Shown here: positions 15,594 to 24,263 of the stretch, piece by piece | Layout: the number at the start of each line of letters is the position of its first letter | Numbering within the stretch: the stretch's first letter is position 1 | Assembly (NCBI GenBank): GCA_964526325.1 | Contig: CAZGKM010000008.1 | Coordinates: forward strand, 1-52,286 | Direction of reading: 5' to 3' | DNA length: 52,286 bases | Source: JACPHD01 sp964526325 | GTDB taxonomy: Bacteria > Patescibacteriota > Patescibacteriia > Patescibacteriales > GWC2-42-12 | Notes under the pieces: generated by a model | Seen by the model: only the letters and a program-made list of their open reading frames with translations | Databases searched by the model: none | Told to the model about the DNA's origin: nothing | Made by a program: the position numbers and the translations under genes

Positions 15594-15693
15594 NNNNNNN
15601 NNNNNNNNNNNNNNNNNNNNNNNNNNNNNNNNNNNNNNNNNNNNNNNNNNNNNNNNNNNNNNNNNNNNNNNNNNNNNNNNNNNNNNNNNNNNN
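15594..15693. other. Assembly gap of exactly 100 N
   Basis: A run of 100 N is the usual placeholder for a gap of unknown length. It removes the 3' end of mreC and anything between it and murB. Confidence 0.98.
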
Positions 15694-15698
15694 TAAAT

Positions 15699-16670
15699 AT
15701 GCCCATAGAAAAAATGATTAACCCTGCTAAAAATAAATTTTTAAATGGTGTAAAAAAAAATTTTGACTTGGCGCCATTAACAACTTTTCGCATCGGCGGC
15801 CAAGCTGAATTTTTTATTATTGTAAAAAACAGGCAAGAGATTATTAAAGCTATTAATTGGGCTAAGGCCGAAAGATTGCCGTTGGCTATCTTCTCCGGAG
15901 GCAGTAATATTTTAGTCGTTAGAAAAAAAATTAAAGGGTTGGTAATAAAAATTTCCGGCGAAGATTATTCCGTTAAGAAAAATTATATAACCTGCTGGTC
16001 GGGGACGAGTTTATTTAAATTGGCTAAAATTTCCGGGACAGCCGGTTTAACCGGACTTGAATGGTCTTATGGAATTCCTGGAAGCGTGGGCGGCGCGGCC
16101 AGAGGAAACGCCGGAGCTTATGGATTTGAAATATCCGATTCCGTAGCCGAAGTAGAAGCTTATGATTTAATCAAAAAAAAGTTAATAAAATTAAATAATC
16201 AAGATTGCCGCTTTAATTACCGCGGGTCAATCTTTAAAAGAAGAAAAAATTTATTAATTATTGGAATAAAATTAAGACTTGCTAAAGGCGCTCGCCGAAA
16301 AATAGAAGCTTTAAGCAGAAAAAATTTTAAGCATCGCCTTGATTCTAATCCCGAAAAACCTAGCGCCGGCTGTGTTTTTAAAAATTTAGAATATGAAAAA
16401 GTCTTAAGACAAAACAGGAGATTGGCTGAAGATATTATGGCCAAAGGCTTAGTCAAGTCTGGTAAAATCGGCGCCGGTTATTTGATTGACCAGCTCGGCC
16501 TTAAGGGTAAAACTGTCGGCGGCGCCAAAGTTAGTGAAAAGCACGCCAATTTTATAGTAAATACCGGCAAAGCTCGATCGGAAGACGTTGTTAAACTTAT
16601 AAATTTAATAAAAATGAAAATAAAACAAAAATATAAAATTAATCTGGAAAAAGAGATCCAATATTTTTAA
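15699..16670 (+). CDS. murB: UDP-N-acetylenolpyruvoylglucosamine reductase
   Basis: FAD enzyme that reduces UDP-GlcNAc-enolpyruvate to UDP-MurNAc in peptidoglycan synthesis. Motifs are TTFRIGGQAEFF (28-39), the FAD-binding FSGGSNILV, the segment GLEWSYGIPGSVGGAARGNA, NYRGSIF, the PSAGCVFKN serine loop and EKHANFIVN near the end. The 323-residue length is normal. The gene opens with M-P-I-E-K-M, then N-P-A-K-N-K-F-L-N-G-V-K-K, a worn copy of the peptide made by the start-codon element. The true enzyme probably begins around N21. The start follows the assembly gap by 5 nt, so upstream context is unknown. Confidence 0.95.
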   Translation: MPIEKMINPAKNKFLNGVKKNFDLAPLTTFRIGGQAEFFIIVKNRQEIIKAINWAKAERLPLAIFSGGSNILVVRKKIKGLVIKISGEDYSVKKNYITCWSGTSLFKLAKISGTAGLTGLEWSYGIPGSVGGAARGNAGAYGFEISDSVAEVEAYDLIKKKLIKLNNQDCRFNYRGSIFKRRKNLLIIGIKLRLAKGARRKIEALSRKNFKHRLDSNPEKPSAGCVFKNLEYEKVLRQNRRLAEDIMAKGLVKSGKIGAGYLIDQLGLKGKTVGGAKVSEKHANFIVNTGKARSEDVVKLINLIKMKIKQKYKINLEKEIQYF

Positions 16671-16703
16671 AAAGTAGAAAAGTATTAGTAAGTTCAAATA
16701 TTT

Positions 16704-16725
16704 AAGGCTAATTTTAGCCTTTTTT
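16704..16725 (+). terminator. Terminator after murB
   Basis: AAGGCTA-ATTT-TAGCCTT is followed directly by a T run. Confidence 0.8.
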
Positions 16726-16746
16726 ATTTATATTTTTTTAGAGTCC

Positions 16747-16775
16747 TTGACTTATGAAAATAATTATGTTAATAT
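16747..16775 (+). promoter_or_regulatory. Promoter of the structured RNA / sigma-like gene
   Basis: TTGACT (16747-16752), a 17-nt spacer and TAATAT (16770-16775). The predicted start near 16782 lies just before the long hairpin at 16792. Confidence 0.6.
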
Positions 16776-16791
16776 ATTGCAATAAAATATA

Positions 16792-16953
16792 GGGACTATC
16801 ATCGCATGCTCTTTCGAGTATAAATTTTCACAATTTCGAGGAAATTTTTTATAAAATTTTTGAGGCAATATATTAATATTAGCGAAAAAATTTTAGAAAA
16901 AATTTACCGAAATTTGTAAATTTAGGCAGAATATGGCATGCGGTGATAGTCCC
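16792..16953 (+). ncRNA. Rod-shaped structured RNA candidate (6S-like shape)
   Basis: GGGACTATCATCGCATGC (16792-16809) pairs with GCATGCGGTGATAGTCCC (16936-16953): 18 pairs, one of them G-U. Inside is an asymmetric bubble with a small CTC-TTTC-GAG hairpin on the 5' side. A long, slightly bulged AT stem then joins about 16820-16865 to 16880-16925 and closes on a short loop near 16870. The 162-nt rod with closing stem, bubble and upper stem resembles 6S RNA, and a promoter lies just upstream. It could instead be the leader of the downstream sigma-like gene or an imperfect palindromic repeat. No sequence similarity to known 6S RNA was tested. Confidence 0.45.
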
Positions 16954-17027
16954 GTATAGACAAAAACGCAATAGTCTTGTTTAATATGATTATTTCAAAG
17001 GAGATATAAATCAATTTTTTTAATTTT

Positions 17028-18260
17028 ATGGAAAATGAAAATAAATCTATTTTAGACCAAATAATGAACAACCATCAAGCGGAAGAAGTAGCCAAGCTTG
17101 ACGCGGTTGAAATAATTACAAGTTTATTCAATGAGCTTGACGAAAGAGAGCGCGATATTTTAATCAGGCGCTTTGGACTGGGCGGAAGCGGTAAAGAAAC
17201 CCTGGAAGAAATCGGTAAAATTCATAATTTAACCAGGGAGCGTATCAGGCAAATAGAAACTTCAAGCATAAAAAGATTAAAACAGCTTGAAAATTTAGAT
17301 AAATATTTAAGCGGTTTAAAAAATATTATAGTTAATTTGCTGGAAGAGCATGGCGGGCTTATGGAAAAGGAATACTTGTTTAATAATTTAGTTAATTTTT
17401 CAATTGACGGCAGCAAAAACAGCGCTAATGAAATTAAGCATAAGCGCCATTTTGATTTTTTAATATCAAAATTATTGCATGAAGAATTCGAGGCTATTGG
17501 TGATTCGGAGCATTTCAAGGAATCTTTTAAATTAAAATTCCAATCATTGGATCATTTAGAAGCCTTGGCAAAAGAGCTTTTGGAAAAAATACAAGAAATT
17601 AAAAAGATATTCATAACCGAAGAATTGGTTAATTTGTCGAAAAGCCTTGATGCTTATAAAAATAACCAGGAAAAATTCGACTTGCCGGGCAATTTGGATA
17701 TTTCCGGAATTTTAGCTAATGATTTATTTAAAGAAAAAGCGGATGTAGTTAACGGCAATAAAGTTATTTATTCAATTTTGCAGGCAGCTAAAAAAATCGA
17801 ACAAAATAAATTCGGCCTTTGGGGCATAAACGATTGGCGCGAAATCAAGCCGAAAACTATTAACGATAAAATTTATTTAATATTAAAAAATAGCGGCAAG
17901 CCTATGCATTTTGCCGAAATTGCGGATAAAATAAATCAAATAAGTTTTGACAAGAAAAAAGCCAACGCGGCCACGGTGCATAACGAATTAATCTTGGATG
18001 AAAAATATATTTTGGTCGGCCGCGGACTTTACGGGCTTAAAGAGTGGGGCTATCAAAAAGGCACAGTTGCCGATGTAATTGAAAAGATTATGATTGAATC
18101 GGGCCAGCCACTTAATCGCGAGGAAATTATCAATAAAGTATTAGCGCAGAGAATCGTTAAAAAAGCCACTATAAATTTAGCATTGATGAATCGTGATAAG
18201 TTTGCGTTTACTGCCGACGGGAAATACAGAATTAAGGCTGACGGCGGTTCCAACGAATAA
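17028..18260 (+). CDS. Sigma-70 region 4 protein with HARE-HTH domain
   Basis: Likely transcription factor acting on RNA polymerase. Residues about 30-90 form sigma region 4, with ELDERERDILIRRFGLGG and the DNA-recognition helix L-T-R-E-R-I-R-Q-I-E. There is no region 2, so it cannot melt promoters as a normal sigma factor. After a long helical middle part, about residues 285-345 match the HARE-HTH fold (NSGKPMHFAEIADKI, GRGLYGLKEWG), known from the RNA polymerase delta subunit, and a second helical unit follows. The ATG lacks an SD at normal distance; a GGAG at 16999-17002 is 25 nt away. The structured RNA element just upstream may be its leader. Confidence 0.7.
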   Translation: MENENKSILDQIMNNHQAEEVAKLDAVEIITSLFNELDERERDILIRRFGLGGSGKETLEEIGKIHNLTRERIRQIETSSIKRLKQLENLDKYLSGLKNIIVNLLEEHGGLMEKEYLFNNLVNFSIDGSKNSANEIKHKRHFDFLISKLLHEEFEAIGDSEHFKESFKLKFQSLDHLEALAKELLEKIQEIKKIFITEELVNLSKSLDAYKNNQEKFDLPGNLDISGILANDLFKEKADVVNGNKVIYSILQAAKKIEQNKFGLWGINDWREIKPKTINDKIYLILKNSGKPMHFAEIADKINQISFDKKKANAATVHNELILDEKYILVGRGLYGLKEWGYQKGTVADVIEKIMIESGQPLNREEIINKVLAQRIVKKATINLALMNRDKFAFTADGKYRIKADGGSNE

Positions 18261-18280
18261 AATAAGATTTTAATAAAATT

Positions 18281-18371
18281 CCACACTTTTTTATATTTAG
18301 CTTAGAGCGAAAATAGATAATAATAGAGTGTGGTATTTTTTATCCCCGGACTTATTTATAAGTGCGGGGAT
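18281..18371 (+). terminator. Two hairpins in tandem after the sigma-like gene
   Basis: CCACACT (18281-18287) pairs with AGTGTGG (18327-18333) before a T run. A second stem ATCCCCG/CGGGGAT (about 18342-18371) follows. The first looks like a terminator with a large loop; the second may insulate the next promoter. Confidence 0.55.
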
Positions 18372-18373
18372 AT

Positions 18374-18403
18374 TTGGCATAACTAGGGTAAATATGGTAA
18401 AAT
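18374..18403 (+). promoter_or_regulatory. Promoter of the VirD4-like pair
   Basis: TTGGCA (18374-18379), an 18-nt spacer and TAAAAT (18398-18403), 32 nt before the ATG. Confidence 0.5.
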
Positions 18404-18435
18404 AATAAAGGAAAGCGGAACCATTTTTATTAGTT

Positions 18436-19902
18436 ATGGATATAGTTATTAACTTACAGCCTATAATGGATTTTTTGGATTTGCCTGCAGATCAAATGCT
18501 GATAGGGCTGTTTTTATATATCGGCTGGATACCGATTGCCATAACTTTTATCTGGGGTGTGGCTCAAGTCTGGCTAAGGTATGTCCGCTTGGCTTACGGC
18601 GCTTCGGAAAAAACAATTCTATTGGCCATTGACGTGCCGCGGGGCAATGCCCAAACGCCTATGGCTGTAGAAAATATTTTTTCTTATCTGGCCGGCGCGC
18701 ATGGCACCAAGGATTTATATGAAAAATGGTGGCTGGGCGAATGGCAGCTTTATTTTAGTTTCGAGATAGTCAGCATTGACGGCTATACTCAATTTTTAAT
18801 CTGGCTGCCGGAAAAATACCGTAATTTAGTGGAAGCGGCGATTTATTCCCAGTATCCGGATGCGGAAATAACCGAGGTCAACGATTATACTCAAGGCCTG
18901 CCGGGTAATTTTCCCGATGAAGAATATGATATTTTCGGCAGCGAATATATTTTAGTAAAAAATTCGGTTTATCCGATTAAAACTTATAAGCATTTTGAGC
19001 ATCAGATGGGCGAACCGGAAACCCAGTATAAAGATCCTATGGCCGCTTTGATGGATTTAATGGGCAGTATAAAAAAGGGCGAACAATTATGGTATCAAAT
19101 TTTAGTTATTCCGACCGGCGGCGACTGGGAGAAAGAAGGCGAAGAAGAAATAAAAAAAATTATTGGCGAGAAAACGGGAGAAGACAGCCTGGTTGATAAA
19201 TTTATTGATGGTATGGTTGGTTTGCTCGGGTCTTTCAGCGAGATGATTTACAGCATCTGGGGTGATATTGATACTGCCAAAGCGGAAGAGAAAGAGCCGC
19301 AATTCAAAATGATGAATCTAAAGCCCAGGCAAAAAAGACAGATTGAAGAAATTCAGGAAAAAATCGGTAAAATCGGCTTTGAGGTTAAAATAAGGTATCT
19401 GTATATCGCCAAAAAAGAAATGATGAATAAAAATAAAGTCGCTTACGGCTTTACCGGTTATATGAAGCAATTTAATTTTAACGATTTGAATTCTTATAAG
19501 CCTGATACAGGCGATAGCGGCACAATGACAAAAGTCAGATATGATAAAATTTTCGGCAAATATCGCGTTAATCAAAGAAAAATAAATTTAATGGCGGCTT
19601 ACAGAAATAGAAGCGATGCTCGCGGCAGATTGCCTCATATTCTTAACATCGAAGAACTGGCATCAATTTGGCATTTCCCGGTTGAAGCTTCGGTTAAAGC
19701 GCCTTTAGTCCAGAAAGCTCCGGGCAGAAAAGCCGAACCGCCGGCCGGCCTGCCCATAAGCGTGGAAAGCTCGTCTAAGGATTTAGATTTTAGCTTTGCC
19801 GCTAAAGAAGAAAATATTTTTGCTTCAGACGAAAATGTAGATGAAAATAAGCCGGAAGTTAAGCCGAAAAATTCACCGCCGGATAATCTGCCGATAGTGT
19901 AA
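18436..19902 (+). CDS. Membrane-anchored partner protein of the VirD4-like ATPase
   Basis: 488 residues without a named enzymatic motif. One or two hydrophobic helices at about 20-55 anchor it in the membrane. The rest is soluble, with a repeated alpha/beta pattern (TILLAIDVPRGN, the W-W-L-G-E-W-Q-L-Y-F-S-F-E segment, YLYIAKKEMMNKNK) and a proline- and acid-rich C-terminal tail (about 425-488). In CPR genomes genes of this kind are typically found directly before a VirD4/TraG-like ATPase, as here, with 93 nt between. A role as membrane adaptor of that ATPase, in DNA or protein transfer, is inferred from position only. No pilus, relaxase or other type IV secretion gene is in the window. Confidence 0.55.
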   Translation: MDIVINLQPIMDFLDLPADQMLIGLFLYIGWIPIAITFIWGVAQVWLRYVRLAYGASEKTILLAIDVPRGNAQTPMAVENIFSYLAGAHGTKDLYEKWWLGEWQLYFSFEIVSIDGYTQFLIWLPEKYRNLVEAAIYSQYPDAEITEVNDYTQGLPGNFPDEEYDIFGSEYILVKNSVYPIKTYKHFEHQMGEPETQYKDPMAALMDLMGSIKKGEQLWYQILVIPTGGDWEKEGEEEIKKIIGEKTGEDSLVDKFIDGMVGLLGSFSEMIYSIWGDIDTAKAEEKEPQFKMMNLKPRQKRQIEEIQEKIGKIGFEVKIRYLYIAKKEMMNKNKVAYGFTGYMKQFNFNDLNSYKPDTGDSGTMTKVRYDKIFGKYRVNQRKINLMAAYRNRSDARGRLPHILNIEELASIWHFPVEASVKAPLVQKAPGRKAEPPAGLPISVESSSKDLDFSFAAKEENIFASDENVDENKPEVKPKNSPPDNLPIV

Positions 19903-19905
19903 GAA

Positions 19906-19988
19906 ATGTAAAAAGTAGAAAGTTATAAAGTTGAAAGTTTTATTAATATAATTTTTAACTTTAAACTTTATAACTTTAAACTTTGTAA
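19906..19988. repeat. AT-rich palindromic spacer (AGTTATAAAGTTGAAAGTT type)
   Basis: AAAGTTATAAAGTTGAAAGT on the left is mirrored by ACTTTAAACTTTATAACTTT on the right. It occupies the spacer between the two ATPase-module genes. Confidence 0.55.
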
Positions 19989-19995
19989 CTATTTT

Positions 19996-21801
19996 ATGCC
20001 AGAAGAAATAACAGTATTTGCGGAAACAAATTTTCGCAATCAATACAGGCAATTCGGCATTAAGGCCGACGATCGCCGCCGCCATATGTATTTGGTTGGT
20101 AAAACCGGCATGGGTAAATCGACTATTTTGGAAAACATGATTGTAGATGATATCAGGTCGGGCAAAGGAGTTATGGTTGTCGATCCTCACGGCGATTTAG
20201 CCGAAAAAATAATTGATTATATTCCTTCGGGCCGGGTAAACGACGTAATTTATTTTAATCCCGCCGATATAGATTTTCCGATAGCATTTAACGTAGTTGA
20301 GCAGGTAGAACCGCACTTAAGGCATCTGGTGGCTTCCGGCTTAATTGGAGTTTTTAAAAAGCTTTGGGCCGATTCCTGGGGGCCGCGGCTTGAATATATT
20401 TTGCGCAATGCGATTTTGGCGGTTTTAGATTATCCCGGCTCAACTCTGCTCGCTATAACCAGGATGCTGGCCGATAAAAATTTCAGAAAAAAAGTCATAG
20501 AAAAAATACAGGATCCGGTAGTGAAATCTTTTTGGGTTAACGAATTTTCCGGTTATGCCAATAATTTCGCTTCCGAAGCGGTTTCACCGATCCAAAACAA
20601 AGTCGGGCAGTTTTTATCAAGCGCGCTAATCAGAAATATCGTCGGCCAAGTTAAATCATCAATTGATTTAAGAGAGGTAATGGATAACGGTAAAATACTG
20701 ATTATGAATTTAAGCAAAGGAAGGATTGGCGAGGATAATTCGGCGCTCTTAGGCGCCATGATGATTACCAAAGTGCAATTATCGGCTATGAGCCGGGTTG
20801 ATATATTGGAAAAAGACCGAAAAGATTTTTATCTTTTTATTGATGAATTTCAGAATTTTACCACAGACAGTTTCGCCAATATATTATCCGAAGCCAGAAA
20901 GTATCGGCTTAATTTAATAATGGCGCACCAATATATAGAGCAACTGGGCCTGGTAGTTAAGCCGGCGGTTTTCGGCAACGTCGGCACCTTGGTTGTTTTC
21001 AGGGTAGGCGCGACCGATGCCGAAGAATTAGTAAAGGAATTTACCCCGGTATTCAGCGAAGAAGATTTGGTAAATTTAGCTAAATATGAATTCTATATTA
21101 AATTGATGATTGACGGCGTGGCTTCAAATCCTTTTTCCGCCCGCGGTCGGGCGCCTTTAGCCGAAGAGGAAAAAACCGGCAATAGAGAAAAAGTTATAAA
21201 GGTTTCGCGCGAAAGATATGCCAAGCAAAGGTTGGCGGTTGAAGATAAAATTAACCGCTGGCATTCCAATAATGAAGATATGGCAGATATAATAGAAAAA
21301 AGACCGGAAAGAAAAGCGTTTAGAGAAGCGCCGAAAATTTTTACGCCGGTATCCAGCGATAAAAATACTGTTATCAGGCCGATGGCCGAAAATTTAAAAG
21401 AGGCGGATCAAAATAAAAATAATTATATTTGCAGCCGCTGTTCTAAACCGACGCAAGTTTCTTTTGTGCCTGACGGGATTAGGCCTGTTTTCTGCAAAGA
21501 TTGCTTAAGCTTGGTAAAAAAAGAAAAAAAACAGGAAATAGAAGGCAGGCTGGAGGCTAAGAAGAGGGAATTATCAAGCATCTCGGTAAAAAATGAATCG
21601 GCAATCCGCGAAAATTACATAGGCGTTAAGCCGGCGCCGGCCGTTAGCTTAGGCCAGGCGATAAAAAACGGACCGGTTAATTTCCAGGGTAAAAAAATTG
21701 AACCCAGGCGCGATAATTTTAAAACGCCAAATTCTGGTACATCCGATCAATCAGGCGCAGTTATAAAAGAAAATGAAGACGTAATTTTTAATCGTGGTTA
21801 A
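19996..21801 (+). CDS. VirD4/TraG-like AAA+ ATPase
   Basis: ATPase of the coupling-protein type that feeds DNA or proteins into secretion or transfer channels. Walker A is GKTGMGKS (residues 35-42), followed by VMVVDPHGDLAEKIIDYIP. Walker B is FYLFIDEFQNF (about 278-288), and the arginine- and glutamine-rich segment SEARKYRLNLIMAHQYIEQL is a conserved feature of the family. The linker past residue 400 is charged and disordered. A zinc ribbon follows (CSRC near 479 and CKDC near 499). No membrane helix is seen, so the preceding gene may be its membrane anchor. The family in CPR is linked to DNA uptake or transfer only by similarity. Confidence 0.8.
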   Translation: MPEEITVFAETNFRNQYRQFGIKADDRRRHMYLVGKTGMGKSTILENMIVDDIRSGKGVMVVDPHGDLAEKIIDYIPSGRVNDVIYFNPADIDFPIAFNVVEQVEPHLRHLVASGLIGVFKKLWADSWGPRLEYILRNAILAVLDYPGSTLLAITRMLADKNFRKKVIEKIQDPVVKSFWVNEFSGYANNFASEAVSPIQNKVGQFLSSALIRNIVGQVKSSIDLREVMDNGKILIMNLSKGRIGEDNSALLGAMMITKVQLSAMSRVDILEKDRKDFYLFIDEFQNFTTDSFANILSEARKYRLNLIMAHQYIEQLGLVVKPAVFGNVGTLVVFRVGATDAEELVKEFTPVFSEEDLVNLAKYEFYIKLMIDGVASNPFSARGRAPLAEEEKTGNREKVIKVSRERYAKQRLAVEDKINRWHSNNEDMADIIEKRPERKAFREAPKIFTPVSSDKNTVIRPMAENLKEADQNKNNYICSRCSKPTQVSFVPDGIRPVFCKDCLSLVKKEKKQEIEGRLEAKKRELSSISVKNESAIRENYIGVKPAPAVSLGQAIKNGPVNFQGKKIEPRRDNFKTPNSGTSDQSGAVIKENEDVIFNRG

Positions 21802-21827
21802 CGATTTTCGGCGGCAGTTATTTATTT

Positions 21828-22502
21828 ATGGACAGAATTATACATCAATCTTTTTTAAGCCTCGATAGTTTATATGATTATTATCCGGCCTTAAGCAATA
21901 TCGCCATTAATGATTATAAGCTTATTACTGTTGTTTGGAATATTTTTTTAGCATTATTGCCTTTAGCGTTTTATATTTTATTAAGGTTATATTGGCGCCG
22001 TACCGGTTTAATGAAATTTTACCAAAAGACGGCCGCGGTTGTGCTATTTATTTTTTGGCTTTTATTTTTTCCCAACACGGCTTATATTATTACCGATATC
22101 AGGCATCTTTTAAACTATTGCCCGCTTGATTCGCAGGATAGAGTTTGCCCGGCTAACGCTTGGATGATTATTGTTTTTTTTACATATGCCAGTTTCGGCT
22201 GGGTTTCTTTTTATTTTTTGTTGAAATTAATGTCTGATCTCGCTAATGAAATAATAAAAAGATTGCGGCCTTGTTTTTTTGCCGCCTTGGTTATACCTCT
22301 TACCTCGCTTGGTGTATTGCTCGGCTTATTAAACCGTTTTAACAGCTGGGATATTTTTCTTTATCCGGTTTGGCTTTCGCAAGTATTTTTAGTTTATTTG
22401 CTGGATATAAATTATTTTATAGATTGGCTGATTTTTTCGCTTTTTCTTTATTTGCTATATTTTGCCGGCGATGCTATATTCAAAAAAGTTAAACACGAAT
22501 AA
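21828..22502 (+). CDS. DUF1361-like integral membrane protein
   Basis: 224 residues with about six membrane helices and little soluble part. The motif LLFFPNTAYIITDIRHLL (about 79-96), with its N-T-A-Y and T-D-I-R-H residues, matches the DUF1361 family, whose function is unknown. It starts 26 nt after the ATPase gene and ends in a hairpin that overlaps its stop codon. It lies directly before a processive glycosyltransferase, which may hint at a role in envelope or exopolysaccharide formation, but nothing in the sequence proves this. Confidence 0.65.
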   Translation: MDRIIHQSFLSLDSLYDYYPALSNIAINDYKLITVVWNIFLALLPLAFYILLRLYWRRTGLMKFYQKTAAVVLFIFWLLFFPNTAYIITDIRHLLNYCPLDSQDRVCPANAWMIIVFFTYASFGWVSFYFLLKLMSDLANEIIKRLRPCFFAALVIPLTSLGVLLGLLNRFNSWDIFLYPVWLSQVFLVYLLDINYFIDWLIFSLFLYLLYFAGDAIFKKVKHE

Positions 22503-22525
22503 AATTTAGTTAATTCGTGTTTTTT
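22492..22525 (+). terminator. Terminator overlapping the DUF1361 stop codon
   Basis: AACACGAAT (22492-22500) pairs with ATTCGTGTT (22513-22521) and continues into TTTTT. The stop codon lies within the stem-loop. Confidence 0.8.
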
Positions 22526-22564
22526 GTTATTATCAGTCGGCCAGTCGGCTGGTTTATGTTTTTT

Positions 22565-24115
22565 ATGAAATACTTGAAAATAAGTAAAGCAAGCGATTTA
22601 ATCGAGATAAAAGATAGAAGGTTATATCGTGTATTGGAAATTTTACCCGGTTTTTTGTCTTGGGCAGTTTTGATTATACTTTTTGTATTTTCAGGCGTAA
22701 AACCGGTCTGGGTGGCTTATTTTATTATTGCTTTTGATGTTTATTGGCTGCTTCTGGTAATATATTTAGGCATAAATCTTTTTGCCGCTTATTTAGGCAT
22801 GAAAAAAAATTTAAAAATTGATTGGCGCAAACAATGCGAAGAATTATCGCCAGCTTCATCCAATAATTTAAAGTGGCAAGACATTATTCATTTGGTGGTT
22901 TTTCCTACTTACAATGAAAGCTTGGAAGTTATCAGGCCAAGTTTTGAGGCTTTAATTCAAGATGGTTATCCGACCGAAAAAATGATTATGGTTTTGGCTA
23001 TTGAAGAAAGGGCCGGCCAAGAAGCAAAAGAAAGAGCCCGGACGATTGAACGTGAATTTGCTCATAAATTCAAACATTTTTTAATTACAGTTCATCCGGA
23101 TAACATTGCCGGAGAAATTAAGGGGAAAGGAGCTAACCAAGCTTGGGCGGCGAAATTTGTCAAACAAGAAATTATCGATAAATTTAATTATGATTATGAT
23201 AAAATTTTAATTAGCGTTTTTGACATGGACACGGTTGTTATTCCCGGTTATTTTTACTGCTTAACTTATAAATTCTTAACCGTTGAAGATCCTTACTTGG
23301 CCAGTTACCAGCCCATTCCGGTTTATCACAACAATATCTGGCAAGCTCCTTTTTTTGCCCGCGTAGCGGCGGCTTCCAATACTTTTTGGCAGATGATGCA
23401 GCAAATCAGGCAGGAAAAGCTGGCGACATATTCATCGCACTCCATGACTTGGCGGGCTTTAGTGGATATTGATTTTTGGTCCACTAACATGGTTAGCGAA
23501 GATTCGCGTGTTTTTTGGCATTGCTATCTTTATTATAAAGGCAATTATCGCGTTGAACCTTTGTATTTTCCGGTTTCCATGGATGTTTGCATGGATGAAA
23601 CTATAATTCGTACCATGAAAAACTTATATAAACAGCAAAGGCGCTGGGGCTGGGGCGTGGAAAATTTGCCGTATTTAATATTCAATACCATTAAAGAGAA
23701 AAAAATTCTGCCTATAGGCAAGATGATTAATAAAATTTTTATTCAGCTTTATGGTTTTAATTCTTGGGCGACTAATGCTTTAATAATCGGCGTCATCGGC
23801 TGGATGCCTATGATTTTGGGAGGTGATCGCTTTAACGTGACCGTTTTATCCAGCAGCTTACCTGTAGTATCGCGAACTTTAATGACTGTGGCTATGGTTG
23901 GCATGGTTTTTTCCGCCATTATTTCTTCCATGCTTTTACCCAAGCGGCCGAAAAGATATGGTTTCGGCAAGAGTTTAACCATGATATTGCAATGGCTGAT
24001 TTTACCGGTTAGCATAATATTTTTTGGCGCCATACCCGGGCTGGAAGCGCAAACCAGGCTGATGTTCGGCAAATATATGGGTTTTTGGGTAACGCCCAAG
24101 GCTAGGAGAAATTAA
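22565..24115 (+). CDS. Membrane glycosyltransferase family 2, processive type
   Basis: Membrane enzyme likely to polymerise sugars at the cytoplasmic face. Two hydrophobic helices come first (about 35-85). The GT2 domain follows with FPTYNESLEV, the D-x-D motif in SVFDMDTVVIPG, an acidic residue in VSEDSRVFWH and the Q-x-x-R-W motif QQRRWGWG typical of cellulose/hyaluronan synthase-like enzymes. Three or four C-terminal helices complete it. The ATG at 22565 (M-K-Y-L-K-I-S-K) fits best, with 22556 as an alternative. Earlier starts would lie in the terminator of the preceding gene. Sugar and product are unknown. Confidence 0.85.
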   Translation: MKYLKISKASDLIEIKDRRLYRVLEILPGFLSWAVLIILFVFSGVKPVWVAYFIIAFDVYWLLLVIYLGINLFAAYLGMKKNLKIDWRKQCEELSPASSNNLKWQDIIHLVVFPTYNESLEVIRPSFEALIQDGYPTEKMIMVLAIEERAGQEAKERARTIEREFAHKFKHFLITVHPDNIAGEIKGKGANQAWAAKFVKQEIIDKFNYDYDKILISVFDMDTVVIPGYFYCLTYKFLTVEDPYLASYQPIPVYHNNIWQAPFFARVAAASNTFWQMMQQIRQEKLATYSSHSMTWRALVDIDFWSTNMVSEDSRVFWHCYLYYKGNYRVEPLYFPVSMDVCMDETIIRTMKNLYKQQRRWGWGVENLPYLIFNTIKEKKILPIGKMINKIFIQLYGFNSWATNALIIGVIGWMPMILGGDRFNVTVLSSSLPVVSRTLMTVAMVGMVFSAIISSMLLPKRPKRYGFGKSLTMILQWLILPVSIIFFGAIPGLEAQTRLMFGKYMGFWVTPKARRN

Positions 24116-24243
24116 TTTTATAATTTTTAATTTTTAAATAATGTTTAATTTTTAATTTTTAAAAATTAAAATATTAAACCTGACTGCCGGCAGGCAGGAA
24201 TTATTTATAAAATTACAAAATTAAAAATTATAAAATTACTTTA
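24116..24243. repeat. AT-rich palindromic spacer with central CTGCCGGCAG
   Basis: Iterated TTTTTAATTTTTAA and its complement surround CCTGACTGCCGGCAGGCAGG (24179-24198), the same GC-rich palindrome seen at 1292, 45767, 48751 and 49427. Confidence 0.65.
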
Positions 24244-24249
24244 ATGTGC

Positions 24250-24255
24250 TATAAT
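24250..24255 (+). promoter_or_regulatory. -10 box of rfbC, leaderless spacing
   Basis: TATAAT ends 8 nt before the ATG, which would place the first transcribed base at or next to the start codon. No clear -35 box and no SD are seen. Confidence 0.5.
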
Positions 24256-24263
24256 ACGATTAT

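Noticed and set aside
15581..15793. Frame across the N run
   Set aside because: Most of it is unknown bases; it overlaps murB on the opposite strand.
19996..21801. Integrated conjugative element
   Set aside because: No relaxase, VirB4, mating-channel genes or attachment sites are near the VirD4-like ATPase.
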